A DNA stretch of 12,532 bases, from positions 1 to 12,532 of the forward strand of contig JAJZBP010000039.1 of NCBI GenBank assembly GCA_021798855.1. Direction: 5' to 3'. The notes beneath the pieces were generated by a model, which did not search any database, was not told where the DNA came from, and saw only the letters and a program-made list of their open reading frames with translations. This DNA comes from Bacillota bacterium (GTDB taxonomy: Bacteria; Bacillota; Sulfobacillia; JAJZIM01; JAJZBP01). The position numbers and the translations under genes are program-made. Below are positions 1 to 6,702 of the stretch, one piece after another (the stretch's first letter is position 1; the number at the start of each line of letters is the position of its first letter).

Positions 1-88
1 GTTCCCCGGCCATCCGCTCCAGTTCCTCCGGCTTCAGTTCCAGCCGCCCCAAGGCCGCCACGTAGGCGGCTTCTTTAATGTCGAGCAA
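1..88 (-). CDS. gatC: Asp/Glu-tRNA amidotransferase subunit C, N-terminal part
   Basis: GatC is the small subunit of the GatCAB amidotransferase, which converts misacylated Glu-tRNA(Gln) or Asp-tRNA(Asn) into the correct Gln/Asn form in the cytoplasm. Only 29 residues are in the window; the gene runs off the left edge. The visible part (IKEAAYVAALGRLELKPEEL) matches the first helix of GatC proteins, which usually reads VAxLARLELSEEE. The start is TTG, chosen because a strong GAGGAGG Shine-Dalgarno (positions 97-103) lies 8 bases upstream and no ATG or GTG is better placed. It is the last visible gene of the ligA operon, starting 18 bases after the preceding small gene ends. The ligA-gatC order is familiar in Firmicutes, where gatA and gatB usually follow. 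The identification rests on a short segment, but context and motif agree. Confidence 0.8.
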   Translation of the reverse strand, partial: MLDIKEAAYVAALGRLELKPEELERMAGE

Positions 89-106
89 AAAAATTTCCTC
101 CTCTTC

Positions 107-306
107 TTAAATCGGCAAACCGTATTGCACGAAAAATTCTTGCCCTGCTGGGTTCAATTCCTCCCAACGGAAAAGGTCCACGCTGAAAGATTTCGCTTCC
201 CCTCCCGGCGGCGCTCCTCCAGGCGCGCTTTGTCCCGGCGGGTGTCTTCCACCAACCGTCGCCGCATGGGTTCCCATTCTTTGGCCTTTTGTGCCTCAGG
301 CGTCAT
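107..306 (-). CDS. Small unrecognised protein between ligA and gatC, apparent frameshift
   Basis: The ATG at 306 lies inside the ligA stop region (11-base overlap), suggesting translational coupling. As read, the frame gives a 50-residue, very charged peptide (MTPEAQKAKEWEPMRRRLVE at its start) ending at a TGA at 154-156. A different frame downstream encodes a protein-like tail, FSVDLFRWEELNPAGQEFFV, ending with TAA at 107-109, just before the gatC Shine-Dalgarno. Adding one base in the G run at 199-202 (CCCC on the plus strand) would fuse the two into one protein of about 66 residues that fills the gap between ligA and gatC. I infer one gene with a frameshift or sequencing error. The alternative is two separate peptides. 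I recall small uncharacterised proteins at this place in other Clostridia but cannot name a family. Confidence 0.5.
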
Positions 307-2344
307 CGTAATCCCGCCTTCTATCGCCTAAAAGCCGCTCCAAGCCAGCCTCGTCCAGCACCGCCACCCCCAGGCGGCGGGCGTTCTCAAGCTTGCTGCC
401 GGCGTCGTCTCCGGCCACCACATAAGCCGTCTTCTTGCTTACCGAGCTTGACACCTTACCCCCGGCGGCCTCGATGGCCTCCTGGACTTGGGAGCGTGGC
501 TTGGAGAGGGTCCCGGTAAGCACGAAGGTCAGGCCGGCCAACGGTGCCCCGGCCGGTTCGCCTTGCTGGGGGGCATGGGCCGCCTCCATCCGCACCCCGG
601 CCTCCTTTAGCTTCTGCAAAAGCCGCCGGTTCCCTTCTTCCTGGAAAAAGAGCCGGACGCTCTCGGCGATCTTGGGACCGACCTCTGGGACCGCCGCCAT
701 TTCCTCCGGTGCCGCCGCCGCCAGCCGCTTCACGCCGCCGAAGTGGTCGGCCAGGAGGCGGGCCACCCGCGCCCCCACGTGGCGGATTCCCAAGGCGAAG
801 ATCAGTTTGTCCAGCGGGCGCTCCTTGCCGCGCTCGATGGCCGCGAGCAGATTGGCCGCCGACTTCTCCCCCATCCGCGGCAGGGCGGCCACCTCTTCGG
901 CCCGGAGCACATACAGGTCTCCCGCGTCCTGGATCAGCTTGTTCTCCAACAATGCGTCCACCACCGCCTCGCCCAAGCCGTCGATGTCCAGGGCGGGACG
1001 GGAGCCGAAGTGGAGGATGGCCTCCCGCGCCCTCGCCGGGCAGGCGTCGTTCAGGCAGCGGACGGCTGCCTCGTCCGGCAAGCGGTGCGCCGGCTCCCCG
1101 CAGGCCGGGCACCGGCGCGGGAACTCGTAAGGCGCCTCCGCCCCGGTGCGCTCCTCCGCCAGCACCCGGACCACCTCGGGAATGATCTCGCCGGCCTTGC
1201 GCACCACCACGCGGTCGCCGACGCGCGCGTCCTTCTCCCGGATGTAATCCTCGTTGTGCAGGCCCGCCCGGGAAACGGTGGTGCCCGCCAGCCGGACGGG
1301 CTCCAAGACGGCGGTGGGGGTGATGGCCCCGGTCCGCCCCACCGTCAGCTCAATGTCCAGGATCTTGCTGACCGCTTCCTCGGCCTCGTACTTCAGGGCC
1401 ACCGCCCAGCGCGGGCTCTTGGACCGCGCCCCCAACCGCTCCTGCTGGTCCAGGGAATTCACCTTGATCACCATGCCGTCGGTGGCGTAGGGCAGTTCGC
1501 CCCGCAACCGGCTGAACTCCTCCACCGCCGCTTCCAGCTCCTCGTCCGTCCGGCAAACCCAGCGCAGTTGATTGACCCGCAGGCCGAACCCGGCCAAAAG
1601 CCCCAAAGCCGCCACCTGGCTCGCGGGGGCGGAGGGCACGCCCGCCACCGCCCGCAGGTGGTAAAAATAAGTCTCCAGCGGACGTCCGGCCGCCACCCGC
1701 GGATCCAGTTGACGCAGGCTCCCCGCCGCCGCGTTGCGCGGGTTGGCGAAAAGCGGCTCTCCCCGCTCGGCCCGCTCCCGGTTCAATTCCGCAAATGCGT
1801 TGAAGGGCAAGAAGACCTCCCCCCGCGCTTCCAGCAGGGTCGGCGCGTCGCCGGCGCCGGCGGCGGACCGCAACCGTAAGGGGACGCTCCTGATCGTCCG
1901 CAGGTTGGCAGTGATGTCTTCGCCCACCGCCCCGTCCCCCCGCGTCGCCCCTTGGACCAAGGTGCCATCCCGGTAGGTGAGGATGACCGTCAACCCGTCA
2001 ATCTTCGGTTCGGCCACGTACTCCACCGGCTCCCCCGGCAGGAGCCTGGCCACCCTGTCCGTGAAGTCCCGCAGTTCCCCCAGGTTGAAGACGTCTTCCA
2101 GGGAGAGGACCGGCGACCGGTGGACCACCTGCCGGAAGCCCGGCAGCGGCTCCCCCCCCACCCTCTGGGTGGGGGAATCGGGCGTCACCAACTCCGGGTG
2201 GGCGGCCTCCAGGTCCACCATCTCCCGGTAAAGCCGGTCGTATTCGGCGTCGGAGATTTCCGGTCGGTCCAGGACGTAATAAAGGTGATCGTGGTAACGG
2301 ATCAAATCCCGCAGCCTGGCAACCGCTTCGTGTTTTGCTTTCAT
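296..2344 (-). CDS. ligA: NAD-dependent DNA ligase LigA
   Basis: LigA seals nicks in duplex DNA during replication and repair, using NAD+ to adenylate its active-site lysine. The 682-residue length is normal. Domains in order: domain Ia at about 1-65 (HDHLYYVLDRPEISDAEYDRL), nucleotidyltransferase with catalytic K114 in AEPKIDGLTV and a GDGAVGEDIT segment at 136-145, OB fold from about 325 (LTVGRTGAITPTAV), a four-cysteine zinc finger (C412, C415, C430, C435), helix-hairpin-helix repeats at about 450-570 (DIDGLGEAVVDALL, ALPRMGEKSAANLL, AVPEVGPKIAESV) and a C-terminal BRCT domain at about 601-675 (FVLTGTL, GGKVSSSVSKKT). All key residues appear present. The ATG overlaps the upstream DUF4276 stop as ATGA, and a GAGGCGG ribosome site lies in the end of that gene. 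Transcription probably begins upstream of the ATPase gene, because no separate promoter is evident. Confidence 0.97.
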   Translation of the reverse strand: MKAKHEAVARLRDLIRYHDHLYYVLDRPEISDAEYDRLYREMVDLEAAHPELVTPDSPTQRVGGEPLPGFRQVVHRSPVLSLEDVFNLGELRDFTDRVARLLPGEPVEYVAEPKIDGLTVILTYRDGTLVQGATRGDGAVGEDITANLRTIRSVPLRLRSAAGAGDAPTLLEARGEVFLPFNAFAELNRERAERGEPLFANPRNAAAGSLRQLDPRVAAGRPLETYFYHLRAVAGVPSAPASQVAALGLLAGFGLRVNQLRWVCRTDEELEAAVEEFSRLRGELPYATDGMVIKVNSLDQQERLGARSKSPRWAVALKYEAEEAVSKILDIELTVGRTGAITPTAVLEPVRLAGTTVSRAGLHNEDYIREKDARVGDRVVVRKAGEIIPEVVRVLAEERTGAEAPYEFPRRCPACGEPAHRLPDEAAVRCLNDACPARAREAILHFGSRPALDIDGLGEAVVDALLENKLIQDAGDLYVLRAEEVAALPRMGEKSAANLLAAIERGKERPLDKLIFALGIRHVGARVARLLADHFGGVKRLAAAAPEEMAAVPEVGPKIAESVRLFFQEEGNRRLLQKLKEAGVRMEAAHAPQQGEPAGAPLAGLTFVLTGTLSKPRSQVQEAIEAAGGKVSSSVSKKTAYVVAGDDAGSKLENARRLGVAVLDEAGLERLLGDRRRDYDDA

Positions 2345-2979
2345 CCGGGCTTCCGCCTCAGCAACTCATTTACGAACCGGCGCGCCCACGGAGAAGCTTC
2401 CAGGACCGTTTCCGGCTTTATCGTGGCAAGCAATTCGAAAGAGTGGGGTCCTTTTCCATATGGTGCCTGGGTCTTACATCTCAAAGTGGCCTGTTGGAGC
2501 GCGGCGAACACGTCATGTTTGGCCACCGAATCCACAACACCGCCGGGTTTCTTCTTCCCATTAAATTCTTGCCCGAAAAAGCGAGCGGTGGCATCCCAAT
2601 CGGCAAAAAACCAGCTTTCCATGCATTGGACCATCAAATGGCAATCATCATCAGGAGTCCTCGGAGGCCTGTCCCAATTATCACGTTGCTTCAAATGTTC
2701 CCATGGTCTAAATCCGTGCGGAGGTTGATGCTTGGGGGAAATAGCATCCTCGCTATCCACCAACAAAAGAGCGTTCCTGCCTTCATTCCGGGCGGTGCAG
2801 AAGTCTTCGTAAGCTTCCTGTCGCGGTCCACACGCCACCACTCGAGGTCGTCTTTTCTTGCCGAGTTCCGTCTTTTCGAAAAATACGGCAAAGGCTTTGC
2901 GACACTTTGTTCTCAGTTCATTGCCGTCACCGCCACCCTCGACATAAACGACCACATCATCTTTCGGTCGTTTCACCAT
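2341..2979 (-). CDS. DUF4276 family protein, TOPRIM-like partner of an AAA ATPase
   Basis: The 212-residue protein matches my recollection of the DUF4276 family. Landmarks are VVVYVEGGGDGNEL (residues 9-22, acidic E14), RPRVVACGPRQEAYEDF (44-60), ALLLVDSED (70-78), PWEHLKQRDNWDRP (92-105), HLMVQCMESWFFAD (114-127) and YGKGPHSFELLA (174-185). An early glutamate plus a D-x-E-D cluster is how metal-binding TOPRIM-type folds look, so a nuclease-like activity is possible but unproven. The start at 2979 is preferred over 3039: it has a GGGGGG ribosome site about 7 bases upstream and overlaps the ATPase stop by 7 bases, while the upstream extension is only the ATPase tail in another frame. Families of this kind sit beside AAA_21 ATPases, as here, and resemble the OLD and PARIS defence architectures. 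Its stop overlaps ligA. Confidence 0.82.
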   Translation of the reverse strand: MVKRPKDDVVVYVEGGGDGNELRTKCRKAFAVFFEKTELGKKRRPRVVACGPRQEAYEDFCTARNEGRNALLLVDSEDAISPKHQPPHGFRPWEHLKQRDNWDRPPRTPDDDCHLMVQCMESWFFADWDATARFFGQEFNGKKKPGGVVDSVAKHDVFAALQQATLRCKTQAPYGKGPHSFELLATIKPETVLEASPWARRFVNELLRRKPG

Positions 2980-4142
2980 CTTGTGCCCCCCAAGTCGCCG
3001 CGCATCCAAAGTTGGCCCAAGCTGTACTTGTGTAACCATTGCCCCAAATCGTCTGATTCAAGCCGGTAAATGCTCGTTCCATCATCGTCCCGCTCGCACA
3101 CCAGAACCGATTCAGGTGTATCGTTAAACGCTTCCACCAAAATGGGCGAGTGAGTGGTAACCACCAAATGGGTGCGTTCGCCGGCTTCCCGCAGCAATTT
3201 GGCCAGGGTCGGCAACGCGTCCGGGTGCAAACCCAGTTCCGGCTCCTCAATCGCCACCAGCGGCGGCGTCGGGTGGCACAAAACAGCCAGCAAGGACAGA
3301 TACCGTAAAGTCCCGTCGGACAACCGGGTTGCCGGAATCAGCCGGTCCTGCTCCTGTAAGAAAACTTGGGCATTGCCGCCAATGATTTTTATTTCATAGT
3401 CGTCAATGCCGTCGTACAATTCTCGTAAGGCTTCCACCACTTGTTTCTTGGCCGGCGGATCGAGATTGTTCAACACCAGGCCAAGATTGCTGCCGTCTTC
3501 TTCCAGAAAATCGCTTGGAGCATCGGGTTTTTGAGGTAAGCGCGGCACATTGTAGCGTCCGAAACTCCATTCCCGGTAAAGGCGAATCTTCTCTTCCTCT
3601 TTAGCCAGAAAAGTAAGTTCCGGATAGTTGATGGGGTCACGCCGCAGGGCCAGAATTGACAGTTCCGGTTTGACTTCTTCCCGTTCCAGATGCCTTTTGC
3701 CGCCTTTAGCAACATTGAGCGCCGGTTGCCCGTTTTGAAACCGGTAGAAAAAAAATACATCACCCTGAGGGTAACCCGGCAAAGGGTTTTCGTTCTCAAC
3801 GCGCTCATCCTCCAGGTAGAAACGCCCGCCGGATTCGCTGAACTTAATCACATGCCGTAAGTTAGGTTTCCCTGGGTAGATAAATACCGCATCCAGACTG
3901 GCACAGACTCCGCTTGAGCGAACTCCCGGCGCCTTCCACAACCAGTCCAAAACTCCGCCACCATCCCGGATGGGGCGGGTTAATTTGCTTGGCGCGGCTT
4001 GGAGCAACGCCAAGCCTTCCGGGAAGTTTGACTTACCGGACCCATTTGGCCCGATCAGAACGTTTAATTTCCGTAAATCTACAGGTTGGCTCTCCGGCCC
4101 GAAACTCAGAAAATTTTTCAAGTGCAAGCTTTCCAACAACAC
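2973..4142 (-). CDS. AAA_21-type (SMC/RecF-like) ATPase
   Basis: A 389-residue ABC/SMC-like ATPase without a long coiled coil. The N terminus (LESLHLKNFLSFG) is typical of RecF-like and OLD-like ATPases. Visible motifs: Walker A GPNGSGKS at 31-38, a signature-like RLSDGTLRYLSL at 273-284, Walker B with catalytic glutamates in LVAIEEPELGLHPD at 295-308, and the H-loop in VVTTHSPILVEAF at 327-339. The middle 80-250 is the variable lid region. The start is GTG with GAAGGGG six bases upstream; no upstream in-frame alternative is better. It overlaps the DUF4276 gene and probably forms a complex with its product. In known relatives such as AriA of PARIS or OLD proteins, the ATPase senses a phage or DNA signal and the TOPRIM partner is the effector; that role here is an inference. 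Confidence 0.88.
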   Translation of the reverse strand: MLLESLHLKNFLSFGPESQPVDLRKLNVLIGPNGSGKSNFPEGLALLQAAPSKLTRPIRDGGGVLDWLWKAPGVRSSGVCASLDAVFIYPGKPNLRHVIKFSESGGRFYLEDERVENENPLPGYPQGDVFFFYRFQNGQPALNVAKGGKRHLEREEVKPELSILALRRDPINYPELTFLAKEEEKIRLYREWSFGRYNVPRLPQKPDAPSDFLEEDGSNLGLVLNNLDPPAKKQVVEALRELYDGIDDYEIKIIGGNAQVFLQEQDRLIPATRLSDGTLRYLSLLAVLCHPTPPLVAIEEPELGLHPDALPTLAKLLREAGERTHLVVTTHSPILVEAFNDTPESVLVCERDDDGTSIYRLESDDLGQWLHKYSLGQLWMRGDLGGTRW

Positions 4143-4231
4143 TTTGTACCCCTTCCCAAAAAGGAATGGCTCCTCCTAATTGTTCAAGCAATCCCTAAAC
4201 AAAGGCCGGAGAGCAAGAGTCAATTGCCAAG

Positions 4232-4240
4232 ATTATACCA
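4232..4240 (-). promoter_or_regulatory. Extended -10 promoter for the ATPase-DUF4276-ligA operon
   Basis: On the minus strand this reads TGGTATAAT, a perfect TATAAT with a TG extension, about 90 bases upstream of the ATPase start. No good -35 is visible; the best is TTGGGC at 16-base spacing. Just upstream is a short hairpin-forming TTTGGGC-GCG-GCCCAAA. The long leader of about 80 bases also contains AGGAGGA at about 4171-4177, not used by any evident reading frame. Confidence 0.6.
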
Positions 4241-4288
4241 CTTTTTGGGCCGCGCCCAAAGCCCGCCGCTGCTCGCCGGTTAACCCAG

Positions 4289-5168
4289 GTGGCCGAAGAC
4301 GCCGAATCCCAGGACGCTTCCATGCAGCACATAAGAGACAACTCGGAAGAGATTGCCGCCAAACTCCAAGCCGTGTTAAACCAAGTCGGGAACGCCGCCC
4401 AAAGCAGTTCGGTCAGTTTACATACCGCCAAAACCGGGAGGAGCCTGCTCCAGGACGCGTCGGCAGGCATCGCCAAGGGCATCGACGCCGTTTGCGCCGC
4501 CGAGAAAACGGTGCGCGGGTTGAGCAACGTCACGGCGCAGATTGCCGCGGCCGCTGCTTCGATTACCGAGATCGCCCGGCAGACCAACCTTTTCTCCTTG
4601 AACGCCAGCATCGAAGCCGCCCAGGCCGGAGAACAGGGAAAAGGCTTCGACGTGGTCGCCCAGGAAGTGCGCAAACTGGCCGCTCTGGCCTCCCGCACCG
4701 CCGCGGAGATAGGCAAACTTAACTCCCGCATCCAAACCGAAACCGCAAACATGACCCTGGCCATCGGGGCGGCCACCCGAGACGTCCAGACGGGGGACGG
4801 AGGCCGCCGGCAAAGCCGAAAAAGGGCTGGAAGCCATCCTGTCAGCCGCCGAAAATTCCCACACCAGTTTGATGGAATCGACCGAAACCTTGGGCCGGCT
4901 GCGTACCAACGGAGATGAACTGGCCAAAGCCACCACGAACGTCGCCGCCGTAACCACCGAACACGCGGCCATGGCCGAACAGTTGACCGCCAACGCCCTC
5001 CTGGTCACCCAACACGTCAAGGACATCGCCGCCAAAGCCGGCGCCAACGCCAAGACGACCAAAGCCTTGGCCGCCGGAGCCGGCGAAAACCACGGGGCCG
5101 CTTTGCGGATCCAAGAGGAGGCCCTACCCCTGCGCGGGGAACTTCCGGCGGACGTCTTCGTCGCTTGA
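4289..5168 (+). pseudogene. Methyl-accepting chemotaxis protein, signalling-domain fragment with frameshift
   Basis: The translation contains the MCP signalling tip: ITEIARQTNLFSLNASIEAA followed by QAGEQGKGFDVVAQEVRKLA, closely matching the family consensus IAxQTNLLALNAAIEAARAGE. A first frame (4289 to about 4795) is continued in the +1 frame as GTEAAGKAEKGLEAILSAAE, ending at TGA 5166-5168. Removing one G from the five-G run at 4792-4796 joins them. The joined piece is about 290 residues of alanine-rich coiled coil. Membrane spans, the ligand-binding domain and HAMP are missing, and the region upstream is the promoter of the divergent ATPase operon. The GTG at 4289 has no convincing ribosome site. 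I read it as a remnant of a larger receptor; a soluble MCP with a sequencing error is the alternative. Confidence 0.75.
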
Positions 5169-5178
5169 ATTAAATAAT

Positions 5179-5203
5179 TAAACTAAGTCTGGTAAACTAA
5201 GTC
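5179..5203 (+). promoter_or_regulatory. Tandem 11-bp repeats upstream of vapB, likely operator
   Basis: TAAACTAAGTC occurs twice (5179-5189 and 5193-5203), 14 bases start to start. The second copy includes TGGTAAACT, which could act as an extended -10, with TTAAAT about 17 bases upstream as a weak -35. Toxin-antitoxin promoters are normally repressed by the antitoxin binding repeated sites, so an operator role fits. It is inferred from position only. Confidence 0.4.
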
Positions 5204-5219
5204 CAGGAGGTGATCCTGC

Positions 5220-5444
5220 ATGACCAAAATCGTCAACGTCCATGAAGCCAAGACCCATCTTTCGGCCCTTTTGGAGGAAGCCCAAAACGGAACCGAAATC
5301 ATCTTGGCCAAAGCAGGAAAACCATACGTCAGACTGGTCCCGATTCGGACGCCGAATAAACGGCCCCTCGGCTTCGTTTCCGGCAAAGTTGATCCGGCTT
5401 TCTTCGACCCGTTGCCAGTCGAAGAAACTGCGCCGTGGGAATGA
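5220..5444 (+). CDS. vapB: Phd/YefM-type antitoxin of a VapBC pair
   Basis: A 74-residue protein starting TKIVNVHEAKTHLSALLEEA, the typical DNA-binding N terminus of Phd/YefM-family antitoxins, followed by EIILAKAGKPYVRLVPI and a C-terminal tail that would wrap the toxin (FFDPLPVEETAPWE). It should neutralise the PIN-domain toxin encoded next and repress its own operon. The ATG follows AGGAGGTGATCC (5205-5216), which is a 12-base match to the anti-Shine-Dalgarno tail of 16S rRNA, an exceptionally strong site. The stop TGA overlaps the toxin start as ATGA. It appears intact even though the toxin reading frame is broken, which would leave an orphan antitoxin. Confidence 0.9.
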   Translation: MTKIVNVHEAKTHLSALLEEAQNGTEIILAKAGKPYVRLVPIRTPNKRPLGFVSGKVDPAFFDPLPVEETAPWE

Positions 5445-5832
5445 AGATCCTTTTGGATACCCATGCCCTTCTATGGGCACTTTTGGAACCCCAAAAACTC
5501 TCGGAGAACGCCCGCGGCATTCTGGAGGAACCAAGTAACACCCTTTTTGTTTCCAGCGCGTCGGCTTGGGAAATCTCCACCAAATACCGTTTGGGGCGTT
5601 TGAACGGCGCCAAAGATGTCGTCGAAGAATACCGCAAGGCAAGCACTTAAACACCTTGGGAACAACCGACCTTCTGATTACGTCCGAACATGCTCTTTTG
5701 GCCGGTTCCTTTACCAACGAGCACCGGGATCCCTTCGACCGGATGCTGGCCGCCCAAACACTATGTGAAGGATTGCCGCTCCTAACCAAGGATCCTCAAC
5801 TGGCCGGATTCGGCATTTCCATCCTCTGGTGA
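5441..5832 (+). pseudogene. vapC: PIN-domain toxin VapC, frameshifted
   Basis: VapC toxins are Mg-dependent RNases that cleave tRNA or rRNA. The N-terminal half reads KILLDTHALLWALLEPQKLS with SSASAWEISTKYRLGRLNG, giving the conserved acidic residues D6 and E44. It terminates early at TAA 5648-5650. The rest, in another frame, reads TTDLLITSEHALLAGSF then NEHRDPFDRMLAAQT and LLTKDPQLAGFGISIL, ending at 5832, and carries the remaining PIN aspartates. Restoring one missing base at about 5635-5645 gives a full-length toxin of about 130 residues, normal for the family. The start at 5441 is chosen for the ATGA overlap with the antitoxin. A sequencing error would make this an intact toxin. Confidence 0.82.
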
Positions 5833-5886
5833 AGATAAAAGCGCTACCGAATCCGATGACGATGGCCGCTTAATGGTCCAATACCA

Positions 5887-5920
5887 ACCCTCTTCGCCCG
5901 GCGAAGAGGGTCTTTTCCTT
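5887..5920 (+). terminator. Rho-independent terminator after vapBC
   Basis: A perfect 11-bp stem (ACCCTCTTCGC pairing with GCGAAGAGGGT) with a three-base CCG loop, followed by the T-rich TCTTTTCCTT. It lies about 55 bases after the toxin stop. Confidence 0.85.
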
Positions 5921-6000
5921 GTGTACCCGGTATGGACGAGAGCTTGGGGGTGCAAGTCCCCTGCGGGGGTTGGCAGTACCAACCGCAAGGCATGCGGCGC
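5921..6000 (+). ncRNA. Candidate 5' end of a truncated group II intron
   Basis: The segment begins GTGTACCCGGTATGG, close to the GUGYG intron start, and continues with GGGGGTGCAAGTCCCC (5946-5961), a hairpin I recall as common in domain I of bacterial group II introns, then GGTTGG-CAGTA-CCAACC (5968-5984). It begins immediately after the T-rich tail of the preceding terminator, a position preferred by group IIC introns. No reverse transcriptase, domain V or 3' end is visible, so only a remnant would remain. The alternative is a different structured leader RNA of the relBE-like operon downstream. Confidence 0.45.
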
Positions 6001-6012
6001 AGTTTTCTCCCC

Positions 6013-6041
6013 TTGCCCAAGGCTTGGCAACACTTTATAAT
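6013..6041 (+). promoter_or_regulatory. Sigma-A promoter and palindrome for the relBE-like pair
   Basis: TTGCCC (6013-6018), a 17-base spacer and a perfect TATAAT (6036-6041). The -35 and spacer form the near-palindrome TTGCCCAAGGCTTGGCAA (6013-6030), a plausible operator for repression by the antitoxin encoded next. Confidence 0.7.
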
Positions 6042-6072
6042 TGGGTTGCAAACCGAAAGGAGAACGCTGAAG

Positions 6073-6336
6073 ATGGCCGTGGACAAAATCGCTCTGCACC
6101 GGCTGCTTGACCAAATCGATAACGAACAGGTTCTGCGCATCTTGGCGGCGACCATGGCCGCCGCCGTGGAAAAAGACGACCAAACCTGGTATTGGACGCA
6201 GGAATGGCAAGCGGGAGAAAGGGCGGCGGATGCAGACATCTCCGAAGGTCGAGTCAGCCACGAATTTGATAATGTGGAAGAACTGCTGGAGGACTTATGG
6301 AAAAAGGCGCCGGAGGACAAACCTCCTTCCCCTTGA
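6073..6336 (+). CDS. Probable RelB-like antitoxin
   Basis: An 87-residue protein with no family I can name with certainty. It is acidic overall and ends with an amphipathic segment, HEFDNVEELLEDLWKKA, preceded by WYWTQEWQAGERAADADISE. The pattern W-x-GE-x-A-x-x-D followed by F-x-S/N-VEE is seen at the C termini of antitoxins paired with RelE-type toxins, where this tail blocks the toxin. The ATG has AAGGAG (6057-6062) about 10 bases upstream and lies roughly 30 bases after a good promoter. It overlaps the toxin gene by 40 bases, typical of translationally coupled TA pairs. The N-terminal part (LHRLLDQIDNEQVLRILAAT) may be helical and DNA-binding or dimerising; this is an inference. The assignment depends mainly on the neighbour. 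Confidence 0.6.
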   Translation: MAVDKIALHRLLDQIDNEQVLRILAATMAAAVEKDDQTWYWTQEWQAGERAADADISEGRVSHEFDNVEELLEDLWKKAPEDKPPSP

Positions 6337-6608
6337 AACTGGTTCGCACCGAACATTTCGGCAGCCAATTCAAAAAACTGGTTGGGGAAGAGTCCCGGCT
6401 TGAGCAGGCTATAGCACGGTCATTAACACTTCTCCTCCGATATCCTCCACCTCATCCATCCTTGCGAATGAAACGGGTGCGTGGAACTCCCGGTGTTTGG
6501 GAGTGTTCGGTTAATCTTGATATACGGATCACCTTCGAATTTGGAAAAAATAATACCGTGATCCTACGCAATATTGATCACCACGACAAATCCTTGGCAC
6601 ACCCGTGA
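6297..6608 (+). CDS. RelE/YoeB-type mRNA interferase toxin
   Basis: A 103-residue protein of the RelE/ParE superfamily, whose translation-blocking members cleave mRNA in the ribosome. Visible landmarks are LVRTEHFGSQFKKLV near the start, PSLRMKRVRGTPGVWECSVN (about 55-75) and the final strands RITFEFGKNNTVILRNIDHH. The pattern of a conserved basic LRxKRVRG followed by WE-x-x-V and a closing NIDHHD is typical of the family and includes basic residues that could act in catalysis. The ATG at 6297 has GGAGG about five bases upstream; a TTG at 6333, overlapping the antitoxin stop, is the alternative and would match the family's usual N terminus more closely. Unlike vapC, the frame is intact. Confidence 0.78.
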   Translation: MEKGAGGQTSFPLKLVRTEHFGSQFKKLVGEESRLEQAIARSLTLLLRYPPPHPSLRMKRVRGTPGVWECSVNLDIRITFEFGKNNTVILRNIDHHDKSLAHP

Positions 6609-6657
6609 TTCCTATTGAATGGGTGCGCGGTTCAATAAAAGGGCAGGCGGGGGCCAA

Positions 6658-6702
6658 GTCGGCCTGCTGGAACCAACGAATCGCATCATCCGCCGCGTTC
6701 AA
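6658..6702 (-). pseudogene. Remnant of a HEPN-domain toxin gene
   Basis: Downstream of, and overlapping, the MNT gene, a frame starting at TTG 6702 reads MNAADDAIRWFQQAD, resembling the first helix of HEPN proteins (xDDAxRWLxQAExDL). After about 15 codons it turns into unrelated sequence running antisense into the end of the relE-like gene. HEPN genes normally lie next to MNT genes, so this is the expected partner, cut off almost at once. The match is short, so the call is tentative. Confidence 0.45.

Noticed and set aside
743..1879. Long open frame of 378 codons on the plus strand inside ligA
   Set aside because: It is antisense to a complete LigA with all motifs. Its translation is low-complexity and rich in Arg, Pro and Gly, as expected from GC-rich shadow frames.
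1952..3069. Plus-strand frames of 258 and 244 codons over ligA and the DUF4276 gene
   Set aside because: They are antisense to well-supported genes and show no recognisable family or ribosome site.
4241..4260. Hairpin TTTGGGC-CGC-GCCCAAA upstream of the ATPase promoter
   Set aside because: No T run follows on either strand, and it lies in the -35 region; a terminator is unlikely and an operator role is unsupported.
5946..5986. Riboswitch interpretation of the paired hairpins before the relBE-like genes
   Set aside because: No hallmark of cobalamin, TPP or other common riboswitch cores was seen, and a TA pair would be an unusual target. The intron-fragment reading fits better.
6613..6645. 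Weak inverted repeat TATTGAA/TTCAATA after the relE-like gene
   Set aside because: Seven base pairs with an 11-base loop and only a short A run on the far side; not enough for a terminator call on either strand.
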